64,000 nt of DNA from JBGTBD01 sp041749475 (GTDB lineage Bacteria; Pseudomonadota; Alphaproteobacteria; Rickettsiales; UBA998). The stretch spans positions 1 to 64,000 of the forward strand of contig JBGTBD010000034.1 in NCBI GenBank assembly GCA_041749475.1, written 5' to 3'. Position numbers and translations under genes: made by a program. The number at the start of each line of letters is the position of its first letter. The first letter of the stretch is position 1. This document shows, in pieces, positions 33,251-41,871 of the stretch. Below the pieces are notes generated by a model. It did not search any database, was not told where the DNA came from, and saw only the letters and a list, made by a program, of their open reading frames with translations.

Positions 33251-34930
33251 AGTGTGACCGAGATGAGCGAACTGGAACAATCCCTCAAGAGCGAACTGGA
33301 ATTCATCTGGGCGGCGCATACGTCCGTCGGGCTGGAGGGCTTTATGGCCGTCTATACCGACCCGACGCAGGACGTCTGGCGCTCGAAGGATGCAGGCCAA
33401 CGCCTGATGTTCGGGCCTGACCAGACGGACGAGGCCATCGCCTTCGTCCTCAAGCATTATAATGACGGCAAGCTTCCAAACTCTTCGCCCCTGCTCAATC
33501 CCATCATCCATCACAAACAGGCGGATGGCAGCTACATCCCCGTCGGCAGCGGCGTCTTCTGGAGCACAGCATTCACGCTCGGCATCGCCAAATTGTCCGA
33601 CGATCAGGAACGCCGCCCGCGTGATCTCGGCATCTTCACGAGCCACATGCATCGCGGCGAGGAAAAAAAGACCGGGCTGAAACTACTCGGCGTTTCCAAG
33701 ACCGCCCTTCCCGTCACCCCCGATGGCCGCACCGTCACCGGCTGCCGTGAGGTTTACGAACTCACCGACATCCAGTCGGACATGTACTGGCCCTTCTATA
33801 TCTTCTCCGGCATGAGCTATCTCTGTATGCACGGTCTGTTCAATCATCCCTCATGGGCGTCCATGCTGCCGGAAAACCTCACCGGCAAACCCGCTTCCGA
33901 GGTCGTCAAGGATACGGCTATCGACATCCAGTCCCTCATCGACGCCAACACCTGCTGGAATTCCTACGACCGTCACCCCACCCTCTATGACCGCTTCGGG
34001 ACGGATACGAACAACATCGAGCATAATAATCGTTTCTATAACCTCTGCGCGCGTGACCTCCATCTGTTCGACCGCACGGGGCCGATGCGCAAAGGCGCGG
34101 AGGAAAAATTCGAATTCGTCGTTCCCGGCTATATCCCACGCGGCGCGGTATCGCTCCTTGCAGCGGCGGGGGGAACGGGGAAAAGCTCCGTCGCCCACAT
34201 GCTCTGCGTGATGTCGTCCATTGATTACAGGCCGGACGAGGAAGCCCCCGTCTGGCTCGGCCAGACCCTGAACCCGGAAGTCACCAAAGGCATATGCGTG
34301 TATTTCTCAGGCGAGGACGGCCCGGCGATCATCAACGCCCGCGGCCAGCTCTTCGACCCCGAAGGCCGCGCCCAGCGCCTTCAGTTCCACCGCACCGAAT
34401 TTCAGGATCAGGAGATGTCCTTCGGCGATTATCTCCGGGGCCTGATGAAAATGCCCGATGTCTCCATCGTCGTCATCGACCCCGCGCGTAAATATTTGAA
34501 CGGCGACGAGAACGATGCCGACGTCGTCAGTGAATTCTTCGAAGCCATCGAGGAATTCGCCATCCGCAAGAACTGCGCAATGCTCGTCGTCCACCACTTG
34601 CAGAAGGGTGCAAACCCGCAATCCGTGCGTGAAGTCCGTGATGAACTGCGCGGCTCACAAGTCTTCATCGACCGTCCCCGCTGTATCCTCGGCATGTATC
34701 GTGACGATAAACATACCGTGATGGGCGTCGCCAAGACCAACATCCCCCCCAACCTCGGCATGGTGCTGGACGAGCGTAAATTCACAAGAAATCCCAAAAA
34801 CTTACGCCTCATCTGGCTCCCTGAGGAAACCAAGAAGGCATTTCTGGAGGAAGACGAACTCCAACGCCTCGAAGCCGAGGAATTCCAGAAGCTTGCCGAC
34901 GAAGCCAAAGCCGCCGCTGAAAAAAAATAA
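33248..34930 (+). CDS. AAA family (RepA-like, AAA_25) ATPase
   Basis: The 560-residue protein has an uncharacterised N-terminal region (1-285) and a RecA-fold ATPase with Walker A AAGGTGKSSVAH near 305, ICVYFSGEDGPAIINAR, a Walker B-like VSIVVIDPARKYL, and the NCAMLVVHHLQKG and RGSQVFIDRPRCI motifs. This order is characteristic of RepA/AAA_25 helicase-like ATPases found in plasmids, phages and integrated elements. The N-terminal domain does not look like a primase that I can name. Possible start alternatives are GTG 33251 and ATG 33263. No neighbouring replication or integrase gene was seen. Confidence 0.75.
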   Translation: MSVTEMSELEQSLKSELEFIWAAHTSVGLEGFMAVYTDPTQDVWRSKDAGQRLMFGPDQTDEAIAFVLKHYNDGKLPNSSPLLNPIIHHKQADGSYIPVGSGVFWSTAFTLGIAKLSDDQERRPRDLGIFTSHMHRGEEKKTGLKLLGVSKTALPVTPDGRTVTGCREVYELTDIQSDMYWPFYIFSGMSYLCMHGLFNHPSWASMLPENLTGKPASEVVKDTAIDIQSLIDANTCWNSYDRHPTLYDRFGTDTNNIEHNNRFYNLCARDLHLFDRTGPMRKGAEEKFEFVVPGYIPRGAVSLLAAAGGTGKSSVAHMLCVMSSIDYRPDEEAPVWLGQTLNPEVTKGICVYFSGEDGPAIINARGQLFDPEGRAQRLQFHRTEFQDQEMSFGDYLRGLMKMPDVSIVVIDPARKYLNGDENDADVVSEFFEAIEEFAIRKNCAMLVVHHLQKGANPQSVREVRDELRGSQVFIDRPRCILGMYRDDKHTVMGVAKTNIPPNLGMVLDERKFTRNPKNLRLIWLPEETKKAFLEEDELQRLEAEEFQKLADEAKAAAEKK

Positions 34931-35010
34931 CCCTTTGTCATAAAAGGGTCATATTGCTTCGTTAAACTGCTAGTATAAAGTAATCTTACGATACACAAAG
35001 GTTAGGGATT

Positions 35011-36315
35011 ATGGGAAAAGATAACATATTCAGTGATTTTGCTGATTCTATGGACAGCTTAACTGACGGCCTAAAAGAAATTACCGGATTTGGCAAAAGA
35101 GGCTCCAAAGATGTTCGTGGACTTTTCGACAATGTAGGACGCACAATGAGCGTTGATCCAGCCAAACGGGGGGCACAAGCCGAGGGCTGGCATGCTCGTG
35201 AAGAAGGCTCCCTATGGAAGCGAGATGTATTTATTGGCAGACGTCTGGACACACAGGCGGGCAATGAGATAAGTGGTGTGAAACTGCATAAAGCACGGAA
35301 ATGGGCCGATTACCAGCATGAGCTCCTTGAAGGGGGCGGCCGGTACGTCGACCCTAACCAAAGTAGGCCCCGCTATCAACTCCAATCCGCGGATGGCGAT
35401 GGCCTGGACACATCCTTGTACCAAGAGGCCGTCCTTCAGGATGGCCGGATGACCGCACCCCAAGTAGGCGGCGGCCGTCGCGAGGATGCATTCGGCGTTG
35501 ACCCGGAAACCTACGCCGCTCGTCAGCAGTTCCGTGCCGCATTAAGTGCCGAGGACGGCATGTTTGGTGATTCCTATCGTGGTGGTGACGAAGCGACCCT
35601 TTCCGCCAAAACCGTGATTAAGTTACGCGAACAGGCGGAGGCTCTTTCTCCGGGAGATCGTCAGGCGCTGAAGCAATCGTTAAGACGTGTCGGACTGGCG
35701 ACGGATTCCTTTGTCATGACCGACTCTTCCCCAGACCAAATCGCCGCAGGCCTTGCCGCGATTGCCTCCACCCTGCCCCGTCAGGATCGGGAGAGGCTGG
35801 AAAAAGGCATGGATGCAGATTACTTACTAGCTAGCGACCACGAGAGAAAAGGCTTCGATATACTTGCCAGCCTTGCTGTATATACCGACGAGGCATTGAG
35901 TGCATCTAGAGAAACGCGTGGTACGGGGCCGCGTCCGCTGGTATCCAGTGATGCACGGGCACAGAGCGCAAGTCTGGGTGCAGTCGGCACTGACCCCATA
36001 ATCGCCATTGCTCAACACTCTGCTAAAGACCCTGCCTTGCGCGATGGACTAATCAACAAAGGTGATAAAGGTGGAATGGTGGCGCAAATCCAGATGGCTC
36101 TGGACGCTGCCGGCTATAACCTAGGTATTAACGGTGTGGATGCAAATTTCGGCAAAGACACGAAAAACGCTGCTATTAATGCTGGAAAAGACTTGGAATC
36201 ATTAGGTGTCAGCAACAATATAGATAGCACTGGTGCTATTTCTCCTGAAGATATGGTAAAACTTGTTGAGAATCTGCCCCGACTGCAAGCGAAGAATGCC
36301 GGACAGGAAATCTAA
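35011..36315 (+). CDS. Large orphan protein with C-terminal peptidoglycan-binding-like domain
   Basis: The 434-residue protein has no signal peptide. The C-terminal about 80 residues (LINKGDKGGMVAQIQMALDA, GYNLGINGVDANFGKDTKNA) match the PG_binding_1 repeat pattern, ending with SPEDMVKLVENL. The first 340 residues are polar and partly helical and not recognised. An RBS-like GGTTAGGG precedes the ATG. It parallels the orphan at 21177, which has a similar domain but different flanks. Candidate secreted or phage-like wall-binding protein; function unknown. Confidence 0.62.
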   Translation: MGKDNIFSDFADSMDSLTDGLKEITGFGKRGSKDVRGLFDNVGRTMSVDPAKRGAQAEGWHAREEGSLWKRDVFIGRRLDTQAGNEISGVKLHKARKWADYQHELLEGGGRYVDPNQSRPRYQLQSADGDGLDTSLYQEAVLQDGRMTAPQVGGGRREDAFGVDPETYAARQQFRAALSAEDGMFGDSYRGGDEATLSAKTVIKLREQAEALSPGDRQALKQSLRRVGLATDSFVMTDSSPDQIAAGLAAIASTLPRQDRERLEKGMDADYLLASDHERKGFDILASLAVYTDEALSASRETRGTGPRPLVSSDARAQSASLGAVGTDPIIAIAQHSAKDPALRDGLINKGDKGGMVAQIQMALDAAGYNLGINGVDANFGKDTKNAAINAGKDLESLGVSNNIDSTGAISPEDMVKLVENLPRLQAKNAGQEI

Positions 36316-36430
36316 TTTCCATCTGGCATCATTCCTGCATCACATACTCTAAAGTTATCTTAATCAAAGGTTAAACACGCCTCTTTTTAATGCGTGACCT
36401 GTTAAGATACGCTATAGAGGAGATAAGTGA

Positions 36431-37186
36431 ATGTCCCAACTGGTGTTTTCCGATATGCCGAATAGTTATGACCGCAAGGGCAAACCCCGCACCACGCTGC
36501 TGGAGGAAGCCTTCTCGCTGAACGTCACCGGCGGCAAGAAGCGCTTACCCGACCGTATCGCGATGCTCGGTATCCCCGATGACGAGATGACCGAATCCGT
36601 CACCCTCGCCCTTTCCGCCATTTTCGAGAAGCTGGATGATTCGCAGGTCGAACTGCGTCAGGCGAAGGAACAATTGAAGGAGATGGAATCGCTGGTCGAT
36701 GTCGATCTCTTGGCCCCCATCCCCAACCTCCGCGCCTTCATGCGCCGCCTGACATGGGTCGTCTCCATGCTCAACCGCTATAACCACCCGTCGACGATCG
36801 TCTATTTCGATCTTAACGGGTTCAAGCAGATAAATGACACATTCGGCCACGCCGCCGGGGATATGGCCATCCGCCACGTCGCCGACCTGCTCACCCGCTC
36901 CAAGCGCGAATCCGATTTCCTCGCCCGCTTAGGGGGAGATGAATTTGCCATCATCATGTACTACGCCAATTCCGAAGCCGCCGAAAAACGCGGCCACGCC
37001 ATCGCCGAGAAACTGCGCCTGTCACCCTTCATCTTCAACGGTCAGCCGTTGCACCTCTCCACGGCAGTCGGCATCCATAATATCGTGCGTGGCGAAACAC
37101 CGGAGCAGGCACTCGCCTCCGCCGACACATCCATGTTCAAAAACAAACGCTCACAATCCCGTGAGACGACGATGATGGACGCATAA
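36431..37186 (+). CDS. Diguanylate cyclase (GGDEF domain)
   Basis: The 251-residue soluble protein has an N-terminal helical region (about 50-90) and a GGDEF domain (about 95-245). The active site RLGGDEFAIIMYY (GGDEF at about 168) is intact, and an inhibitory I-site RESD lies exactly five residues before it, so product feedback is expected. The FDLNGFKQINDTFGHAAGD metal and substrate block is also intact. It should make c-di-GMP, in contrast to the degenerate PAS-GGDEF protein at 16985. GGAG precedes the ATG. Confidence 0.93.
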   Translation: MSQLVFSDMPNSYDRKGKPRTTLLEEAFSLNVTGGKKRLPDRIAMLGIPDDEMTESVTLALSAIFEKLDDSQVELRQAKEQLKEMESLVDVDLLAPIPNLRAFMRRLTWVVSMLNRYNHPSTIVYFDLNGFKQINDTFGHAAGDMAIRHVADLLTRSKRESDFLARLGGDEFAIIMYYANSEAAEKRGHAIAEKLRLSPFIFNGQPLHLSTAVGIHNIVRGETPEQALASADTSMFKNKRSQSRETTMMDA

Positions 37187-37247
37187 CATCCAACAGCCCG
37201 CACACTACGTCCCTACGGCGCTTTCACAAGAGTATGATCTGTGGGAC

Positions 37248-37427
37248 GTGCTTGCCATCGGCGTGGGCGGCACGGTGCTGTTCCTGTTGTGCCTGATGTT
37301 CCTCACCCATACCAGCAAATCATTCCTGCTCGCCCGCTATCCCAACGTCCGCCCCGGCACGATACTGATGACCAGCATGGGCATCTCCGCGCTCATCACG
37401 CTTGTGTACTTCTACCAATTATTCTAA
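37248..37427 (+). CDS. Small two-span membrane protein with unclear start
   Basis: An open frame from 37176 to the TAA at 37425-37427 encodes a hydrophobic product: VLAIGVGGTVLFLLCLMFL, a polar loop with YPNVRPGT, then SMGISALITLVYFYQLF. No ATG exists in frame; GTG 37248 (GGGA 1 nt upstream) gives 59 residues but would cut a YDLWD segment that reads like coding sequence. The gene lies 10 bp before tspO and right after the GGDEF gene, so an unusual start or a frameshift is possible. Confidence 0.45.
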   Translation: MLAIGVGGTVLFLLCLMFLTHTSKSFLLARYPNVRPGTILMTSMGISALITLVYFYQLF

Positions 37428-37437
37428 CGTCGCCTGT

Positions 37438-37932
37438 ATGAAACAGTATCTGGCACAGCACTGGCGCACCTATCTCGGCTTCTTCGCCGCCATCCTCGTG
37501 GTGCAGGTCACCTCCTCACTTGTCACGTTCACCTCGGTCACCACCTGGTATCAGTCGCTGAACAAACCGGCATGGACACCGCCGGATTGGGTCTTCGGCC
37601 CGGTATGGACGATACTCTATATCATGATCGCCATCGCTGGCGCTCGGGCATGGAGCGCACTGGAAGGAACCTTCCGCCAGAAACTGAACCACCCCGCCAT
37701 CTCCGCTTTCATCATCCAGCTCTTCTATAATTGGCTATGGTCGCTACTGTTCTTCGGCCTGCGCAATCCGTTGCTGGGGCTGATCGATATCGTCATGCTG
37801 GTCGCCGCCCTCAGCGTCACCATCCTGCGCATGAAGAAACTGGACATCATCGCCACCCGCCTGCTGATCCCCTACCTGCTCTGGGTACTCTACGCCACCA
37901 CCCTCAACGCAGGCATCTTCTTCATGAACTGA
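37438..37932 (+). CDS. tspO: TspO/MBR family tryptophan-rich sensory protein
   Basis: The 164-residue five-helix membrane protein starts at ATG 37438. Family motifs are WYQSLNKPAWTPPDWVFGPVW, ILYIMIAIAGARAW, and FYNWLWSLLFFGLRNP. TspO binds porphyrins and affects tetrapyrrole and stress regulation in alphaproteobacteria. It follows a GGDEF gene and a small membrane ORF. An ATG at 37402 is out-competed by conservation of the 37438 start. Confidence 0.94.
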   Translation: MKQYLAQHWRTYLGFFAAILVVQVTSSLVTFTSVTTWYQSLNKPAWTPPDWVFGPVWTILYIMIAIAGARAWSALEGTFRQKLNHPAISAFIIQLFYNWLWSLLFFGLRNPLLGLIDIVMLVAALSVTILRMKKLDIIATRLLIPYLLWVLYATTLNAGIFFMN

Positions 37933-38108
37933 TGGATTACCATCCATCACACCCATTTCCCCACCCGGTTTTGTTACAATTTTGTTAAATTGCCTGCGTT
38001 ATTAATGAAAATTAACTAATACAGCAGTATACTGGGATTGTTACCTTTCCTCTGCATCCCCAAGCAAACCCGCTTATGGAGCAGAGCTAAACCAAGGGAA
38101 ACTTGATC

Positions 38109-38441
38109 ATGAATACCTCCAACGGTGCTCGTGGTTTTCTGGCTGCTCTCTTTGTCACTCTCGGTCTTTCCGCTTGTGGCACAACTGGCAACCTATCGAG
38201 TATCACGTCCACTTCCACCAACCCGGCCGATCTCGCTTACAGGCAGTTCGCGCTGGATGTGGAAATGGGCAAGATACAGCGGAAGAAGGATGGTGTTCTC
38301 TGGCTCTACGCGGATTCCAATTACCAAGGAAAATTTTCTTGCAAAATGTGGGTTCCCGTCGAGACAAGCAGTCTGGTTGAGAATGGTAAGCGTACTGCGC
38401 TAGCCTTCACCGAGACCAGCGCCTGCGAACCCAACTCCTAG
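38109..38441 (+). CDS. Small lipoprotein, function unknown
   Basis: Encodes 110 residues from the ATG at 38109 (AAGGGA upstream; a TTG at 38103 is in frame). The N-terminus has a lipoprotein signal, FLAALFVTLGLSAC, with Cys at about 23. The mature chain is polar with two further Cys (FSCKMWVPVE, SACEPNS), which could form a disulfide. No family recognised. A hairpin follows at 38456. Confidence 0.6.
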   Translation: MNTSNGARGFLAALFVTLGLSACGTTGNLSSITSTSTNPADLAYRQFALDVEMGKIQRKKDGVLWLYADSNYQGKFSCKMWVPVETSSLVENGKRTALAFTETSACEPNS

Positions 38442-38451
38442 TCCGCCTCGC

Positions 38452-38487
38452 AAGGAGCACATAGATCCTCTCACAAGGTAATCTATG
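38452..38487 (+). terminator. Hairpin after the lipoprotein gene
   Basis: GCACATAGAT and ATCTATGTGC form a perfect 10-bp stem over a 14-nt loop. The T-run is poor (CCCCTTGC), so termination may be weak. Confidence 0.5.
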
Positions 38488-38649
38488 TGCCCCTTGCACC
38501 CTTCTCCTCTCACCCATTTCCCATCGCCTCTCACATATCTCACCACCGCATCCACACCTCCCGCGATGGGTGCATTTCTGATTGCACCCCCACCGCAATT
38601 GCGTTACACCGGAAGACTATTCCACCCGCCGTCGATAGGTGATTCCGAC

Positions 38650-39783
38650 ATGAAAATTGCCGTACTCAAAGAATCCAGTTCTCTCGAACACCGCGTCGCC
38701 GCCACCCCCGATTCCGTGAAGAAACTCGTCGCCGCAGGCGCGTCCGTCACGGTCGTCAACGCCGCCGGGGAGAATGCCGGATTCCTTGATGACGCCTACG
38801 TCGCCGCCGGAGCCGAAATCGCCGAAAGCACCGACTACGCACTCGCCGGGGCGGACATCGCCATCTGCGTCAACGCTCCTGATAAAGACACACTGAAACA
38901 ACTCCCCGCAGGCATCTCCCTCATCGGCGCGCTGAACCCGCACGGGATGAAGACGGAACTCACCACCCTCGCCAAGCAGAAGGTCAACGCCTTCGCGCTC
39001 GAACTCCTGCCGCGCATCACCCGTGCGCAGTCGATGGATATCCTCTCCTCGCAAAGCAACCTCGCGGGCTACCGCGCCGTCATCGAAGCCTACGCCGAAA
39101 CAGGCAAGGTCGTGCCGATGATGATGACCGCTGCGGGAACGATTCCCCCGGCGAAGGTGCTCGTCCTCGGCGCAGGCGTCGCAGGGCTCCAAGCCATCGC
39201 CACCGCCAAGCGTATGGGCGCCGTCGTCTCCGCGTTCGACGTGCGTGCGGCCGTAAAAGAACAAGTCGAAAGTTTGGGCGCGAAATTCATCGAAGTCCCC
39301 CTCGCTGCGGGTGAATCCGGTGACTCCGGCGGCGGCTACGCGAAAGAGATGAGCGACGATTACAAAGCCCGCCAATCGCAGCTCATCGCCGATACGGTCA
39401 AGACGCAGGACGTCATCATCACCACCGCCCTCATTCCCGGAAAACCCGCCCCGATTCTCATTACCTCCGAGATGGTCATGAGCATGAAACCCGGCGCAAT
39501 TATCGTCGATCTCGCCGCAGCATCCGGCGGTAATTGCCCACTGACCAAACCGGACAAAGTCATCGTCCATCACGGCGTCAAGCTGATGGGCTACACCAAC
39601 ATGCCCTCCCGTTGCGCGCAGGACGCTAGCGCCCTCTACGCCCGCAACCTCGTCACCTTTATCACCACATTGATGGTGAAGGACAAGACGCTGAACATCC
39701 AGTGGGACGACGAGCTGATCAAAGGCACGCTACTGACGCACGACGGACAGATTGTCCACCCCGGGTTCCAGGACACGAAATAG
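38650..39783 (+). CDS. pntAA: NAD(P) transhydrogenase subunit alpha part 1 (NAD-binding)
   Basis: Encodes 377 residues from ATG 38650, giving the canonical start KIAVLKESSSLEHRVAATPD; the frame extends upstream but without homology. It binds NAD(H), with VLVLGAGVAGLQAIATAKRMGA as the dinucleotide loop and RITRAQSMDILSSQSNLAGY as a family block. With the next two genes it forms the proton-translocating transhydrogenase that makes NADPH from NADH at the cost of the proton gradient. NADPH supply would serve the PhaB reductase and biosynthesis. A palindromic element lies between this gene and the next. Confidence 0.95.
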   Translation: MKIAVLKESSSLEHRVAATPDSVKKLVAAGASVTVVNAAGENAGFLDDAYVAAGAEIAESTDYALAGADIAICVNAPDKDTLKQLPAGISLIGALNPHGMKTELTTLAKQKVNAFALELLPRITRAQSMDILSSQSNLAGYRAVIEAYAETGKVVPMMMTAAGTIPPAKVLVLGAGVAGLQAIATAKRMGAVVSAFDVRAAVKEQVESLGAKFIEVPLAAGESGDSGGGYAKEMSDDYKARQSQLIADTVKTQDVIITTALIPGKPAPILITSEMVMSMKPGAIIVDLAAASGGNCPLTKPDKVIVHHGVKLMGYTNMPSRCAQDASALYARNLVTFITTLMVKDKTLNIQWDDELIKGTLLTHDGQIVHPGFQDTK

Positions 39784-39828
39784 AATAGACATGGCGCACA
39801 GAATGAGATGACATAATGCAGAATTTTT

Positions 39829-39928
39829 CCTCCCCCTTGAGGGGGGAGGCCAGGTGGGGGTGATGGTGCAGCAATACACCGGATAGCAAGGTCACCCTCT
39901 CCTAACCCCTCCCCTCAAGGGAGGGGAA
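39829..39928 (+). repeat. ~100-bp palindromic element between the transhydrogenase genes
   Basis: The left terminal hairpin CCTCCCCCTTGAGGGGGGAGG, an inner pair GGTGGGGGTGA / TCACCCTCTCC, and the right terminal hairpin CCCTCCCCTCAAGGGAGGGG give a cruciform-like element. A second full copy is at 48018-48120 and the right end of a third at 1-20. It sits inside the expected pnt operon. Confidence 0.85.
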
Positions 39929-39963
39929 TTACACGGCAAGTAATAAAGAGCAGGAACGAAATT

Positions 39964-40368
39964 ATGGCGAACATCGACACCCTATCGGACGACACGCAAA
40001 AGATCGCGGAACAGGCAGAAGCGCTTAACCAGAAACTCCAGATGCTGGAAGCGCAGATGAATCAGGCGCACGTGGTCGATCCCTTCGTCTTCGCACTGAC
40101 CGTCTTCATCCTCGCCTGCTTCGTCGGCTATTATGTCGTCTGGAAAGTCACCCCCGCATTGCATACCCCGCTGATGAGCGTCACCAACGCCATCTCCGGC
40201 ATCATCATCGTCGGCGCGATCATCGCCGTCGGGCCTGAGTCCAGCGACGGCTTCTCCCGCGTGCTCGGCTTTTTGGCCGTCGTTATCGCCTCGGTCAATA
40301 TCTTCGGCGGATTCACCGTCTCCCAGCGCATGCTTGAGATGTACAAGAAAAAAGACAAAGGGAAATAA
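39964..40368 (+). CDS. pntAB: NAD(P) transhydrogenase subunit alpha part 2 (membrane)
   Basis: The 134-residue protein has a short coiled-coil N-terminus (AEQAEALNQKLQMLEAQMNQ) then three membrane helices, including TPLMSVTNAISGIIIVGAI, the conserved signature of domain II of the alpha subunit. In alphaproteobacteria the alpha subunit is split, as here. CAGGAA upstream is the RBS. Ends 3 bp before pntB. Confidence 0.94.
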   Translation: MANIDTLSDDTQKIAEQAEALNQKLQMLEAQMNQAHVVDPFVFALTVFILACFVGYYVVWKVTPALHTPLMSVTNAISGIIIVGAIIAVGPESSDGFSRVLGFLAVVIASVNIFGGFTVSQRMLEMYKKKDKGK

Positions 40369-40371
40369 ACC

Positions 40372-41766
40372 ATGTCAGGCTTACCCGCATATCTCTACCT
40401 CATCGCCTCCGTCCTCTTCATCCTCGCGTTGAAAGGTCTGTCATCCCCTGAATCCGCGCGGCGCGGCAACTGGCTCGGCATTGCCGGGATGGTCATCGCC
40501 GTCGTCACCACCCTCTTCCACCCTGCGGTCAACACCTATACATGGATTCTCGTCGCCATTGCCATCGGCGGCGGTATCGGCTGGTACATCGCCCGCAATA
40601 TCGCGATGACGGCCATGCCCCAACTCGTCGCCGCCTTCCACTCGCTGGTTGGTCTGGCAGCGGTCTTCATCGCTACGGCGGCCCTCTGGTCACCCAGCAA
40701 TTACGGCATCGGCGTCCCCGGCGATATCGCTTTCGGGTCCCTGTTGGAACTCTCGCTCGGCTCCGTCATCGGCGCGATCACCTTCTCCGGCTCCGTCATC
40801 GCCTTCGCCAAGCTGCAAGGGCTGATGTCCGGCAAACCCATCCGCTTCGCCAACCAGCATAAGCTGAACGCCGCCATCGGCCTCGGCATCATACTCCTGT
40901 TACTTGCCTTCTGCGGCGGGGAATCGAAATCGGTCTTCATCCTGATGACGCTCTTGGCATTCACCATCGGCTTCCTGCTCATCATCCCCATCGGCGGGGC
41001 GGATATGCCCGTCGTCGTCTCCATGCTCAATTCCTATTCCGGCTGGGCTGCAGCGGGTATCGGCTTCACGCTGGGTAACACGCTCCTCATCATCACCGGC
41101 GCACTCGTCGGCGCATCGGGGGCCATCCTTAGCTACATCATGTGCAAGGCGATGAATCGCTCCATCATCAACGTCATCTTCGGCGGGTTCGGTTCCGAAA
41201 CCGCTGCCGCCGGTGGCGCATCCGGCGCGGATGACCGCCCGGTGAAATCCGGCAGCCCGGAGGACGCGGCGTTCCTGTTGCAGAACGCCTCCTCCGTCAT
41301 CATCGTCCCCGGCTACGGCATGGCCGTCGCCCAAGCTCAGCACACGGTGCGTGAACTTGCCGACACCTTGGAAGCCGCAGGCGTCAAAGTCCGCTACGCC
41401 ATCCACCCCGTCGCCGGACGTATGCCCGGCCACATGAACGTCCTCTTGGCGGAAGCGAACGTGCCATACGATTCCGTCTTCGAACTGGAAGAGATCAACA
41501 ACGAATTCTCCACCACCGACGTCGCCTACGTCATCGGCGCCAACGACGTCACCAACCCCGCCGCCAAGAACAATCCCGCCAGCCCCATCTACGGCATGCC
41601 CGTCCTCGACGTCGATAACGCACGCACCTGCATCTTCGTCAAGCGCTCCATGAACGCCGGATACGCGGGAATCGAGAACGAATTGTTCTATAAGGACAAT
41701 ACCATGATGCTCTTCGGCGATGCCCGGAAAGTAACCGAAGAACTGGTGAAGGCGCTAAAACATTGA
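40372..41766 (+). CDS. pntB: NAD(P) transhydrogenase subunit beta
   Basis: The 464-residue protein has about eight N-terminal membrane helices (proton channel; PQLVAAFHSLVGLAAVFI carries the conserved His) and a C-terminal NADP-binding domain with IIVPGYGMAVAQAQHTVREL, IHPVAGRMPGHMNVLLAEA and VIGANDVTNPAAKNNPASPI. Typical length. It lies 3 bp from the preceding gene and completes the pnt set. Confidence 0.97.
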   Translation: MSGLPAYLYLIASVLFILALKGLSSPESARRGNWLGIAGMVIAVVTTLFHPAVNTYTWILVAIAIGGGIGWYIARNIAMTAMPQLVAAFHSLVGLAAVFIATAALWSPSNYGIGVPGDIAFGSLLELSLGSVIGAITFSGSVIAFAKLQGLMSGKPIRFANQHKLNAAIGLGIILLLLAFCGGESKSVFILMTLLAFTIGFLLIIPIGGADMPVVVSMLNSYSGWAAAGIGFTLGNTLLIITGALVGASGAILSYIMCKAMNRSIINVIFGGFGSETAAAGGASGADDRPVKSGSPEDAAFLLQNASSVIIVPGYGMAVAQAQHTVRELADTLEAAGVKVRYAIHPVAGRMPGHMNVLLAEANVPYDSVFELEEINNEFSTTDVAYVIGANDVTNPAAKNNPASPIYGMPVLDVDNARTCIFVKRSMNAGYAGIENELFYKDNTMMLFGDARKVTEELVKALKH

Positions 41767-41871
41767 TAAATAACGATTGACTAAAGCGGCAACACAGGTG
41801 AGATTTCCTCATCTTCATTAAACTGTCATTCAAAGATAGTACCATTCTGTAGTTTAAGCAGGAATGGACAC

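Noticed and set aside
38617..39573. 318-codon minus ORF antisense to pntAA
   Set aside because: Shadow frame of a clearly identified gene; no homology pattern.
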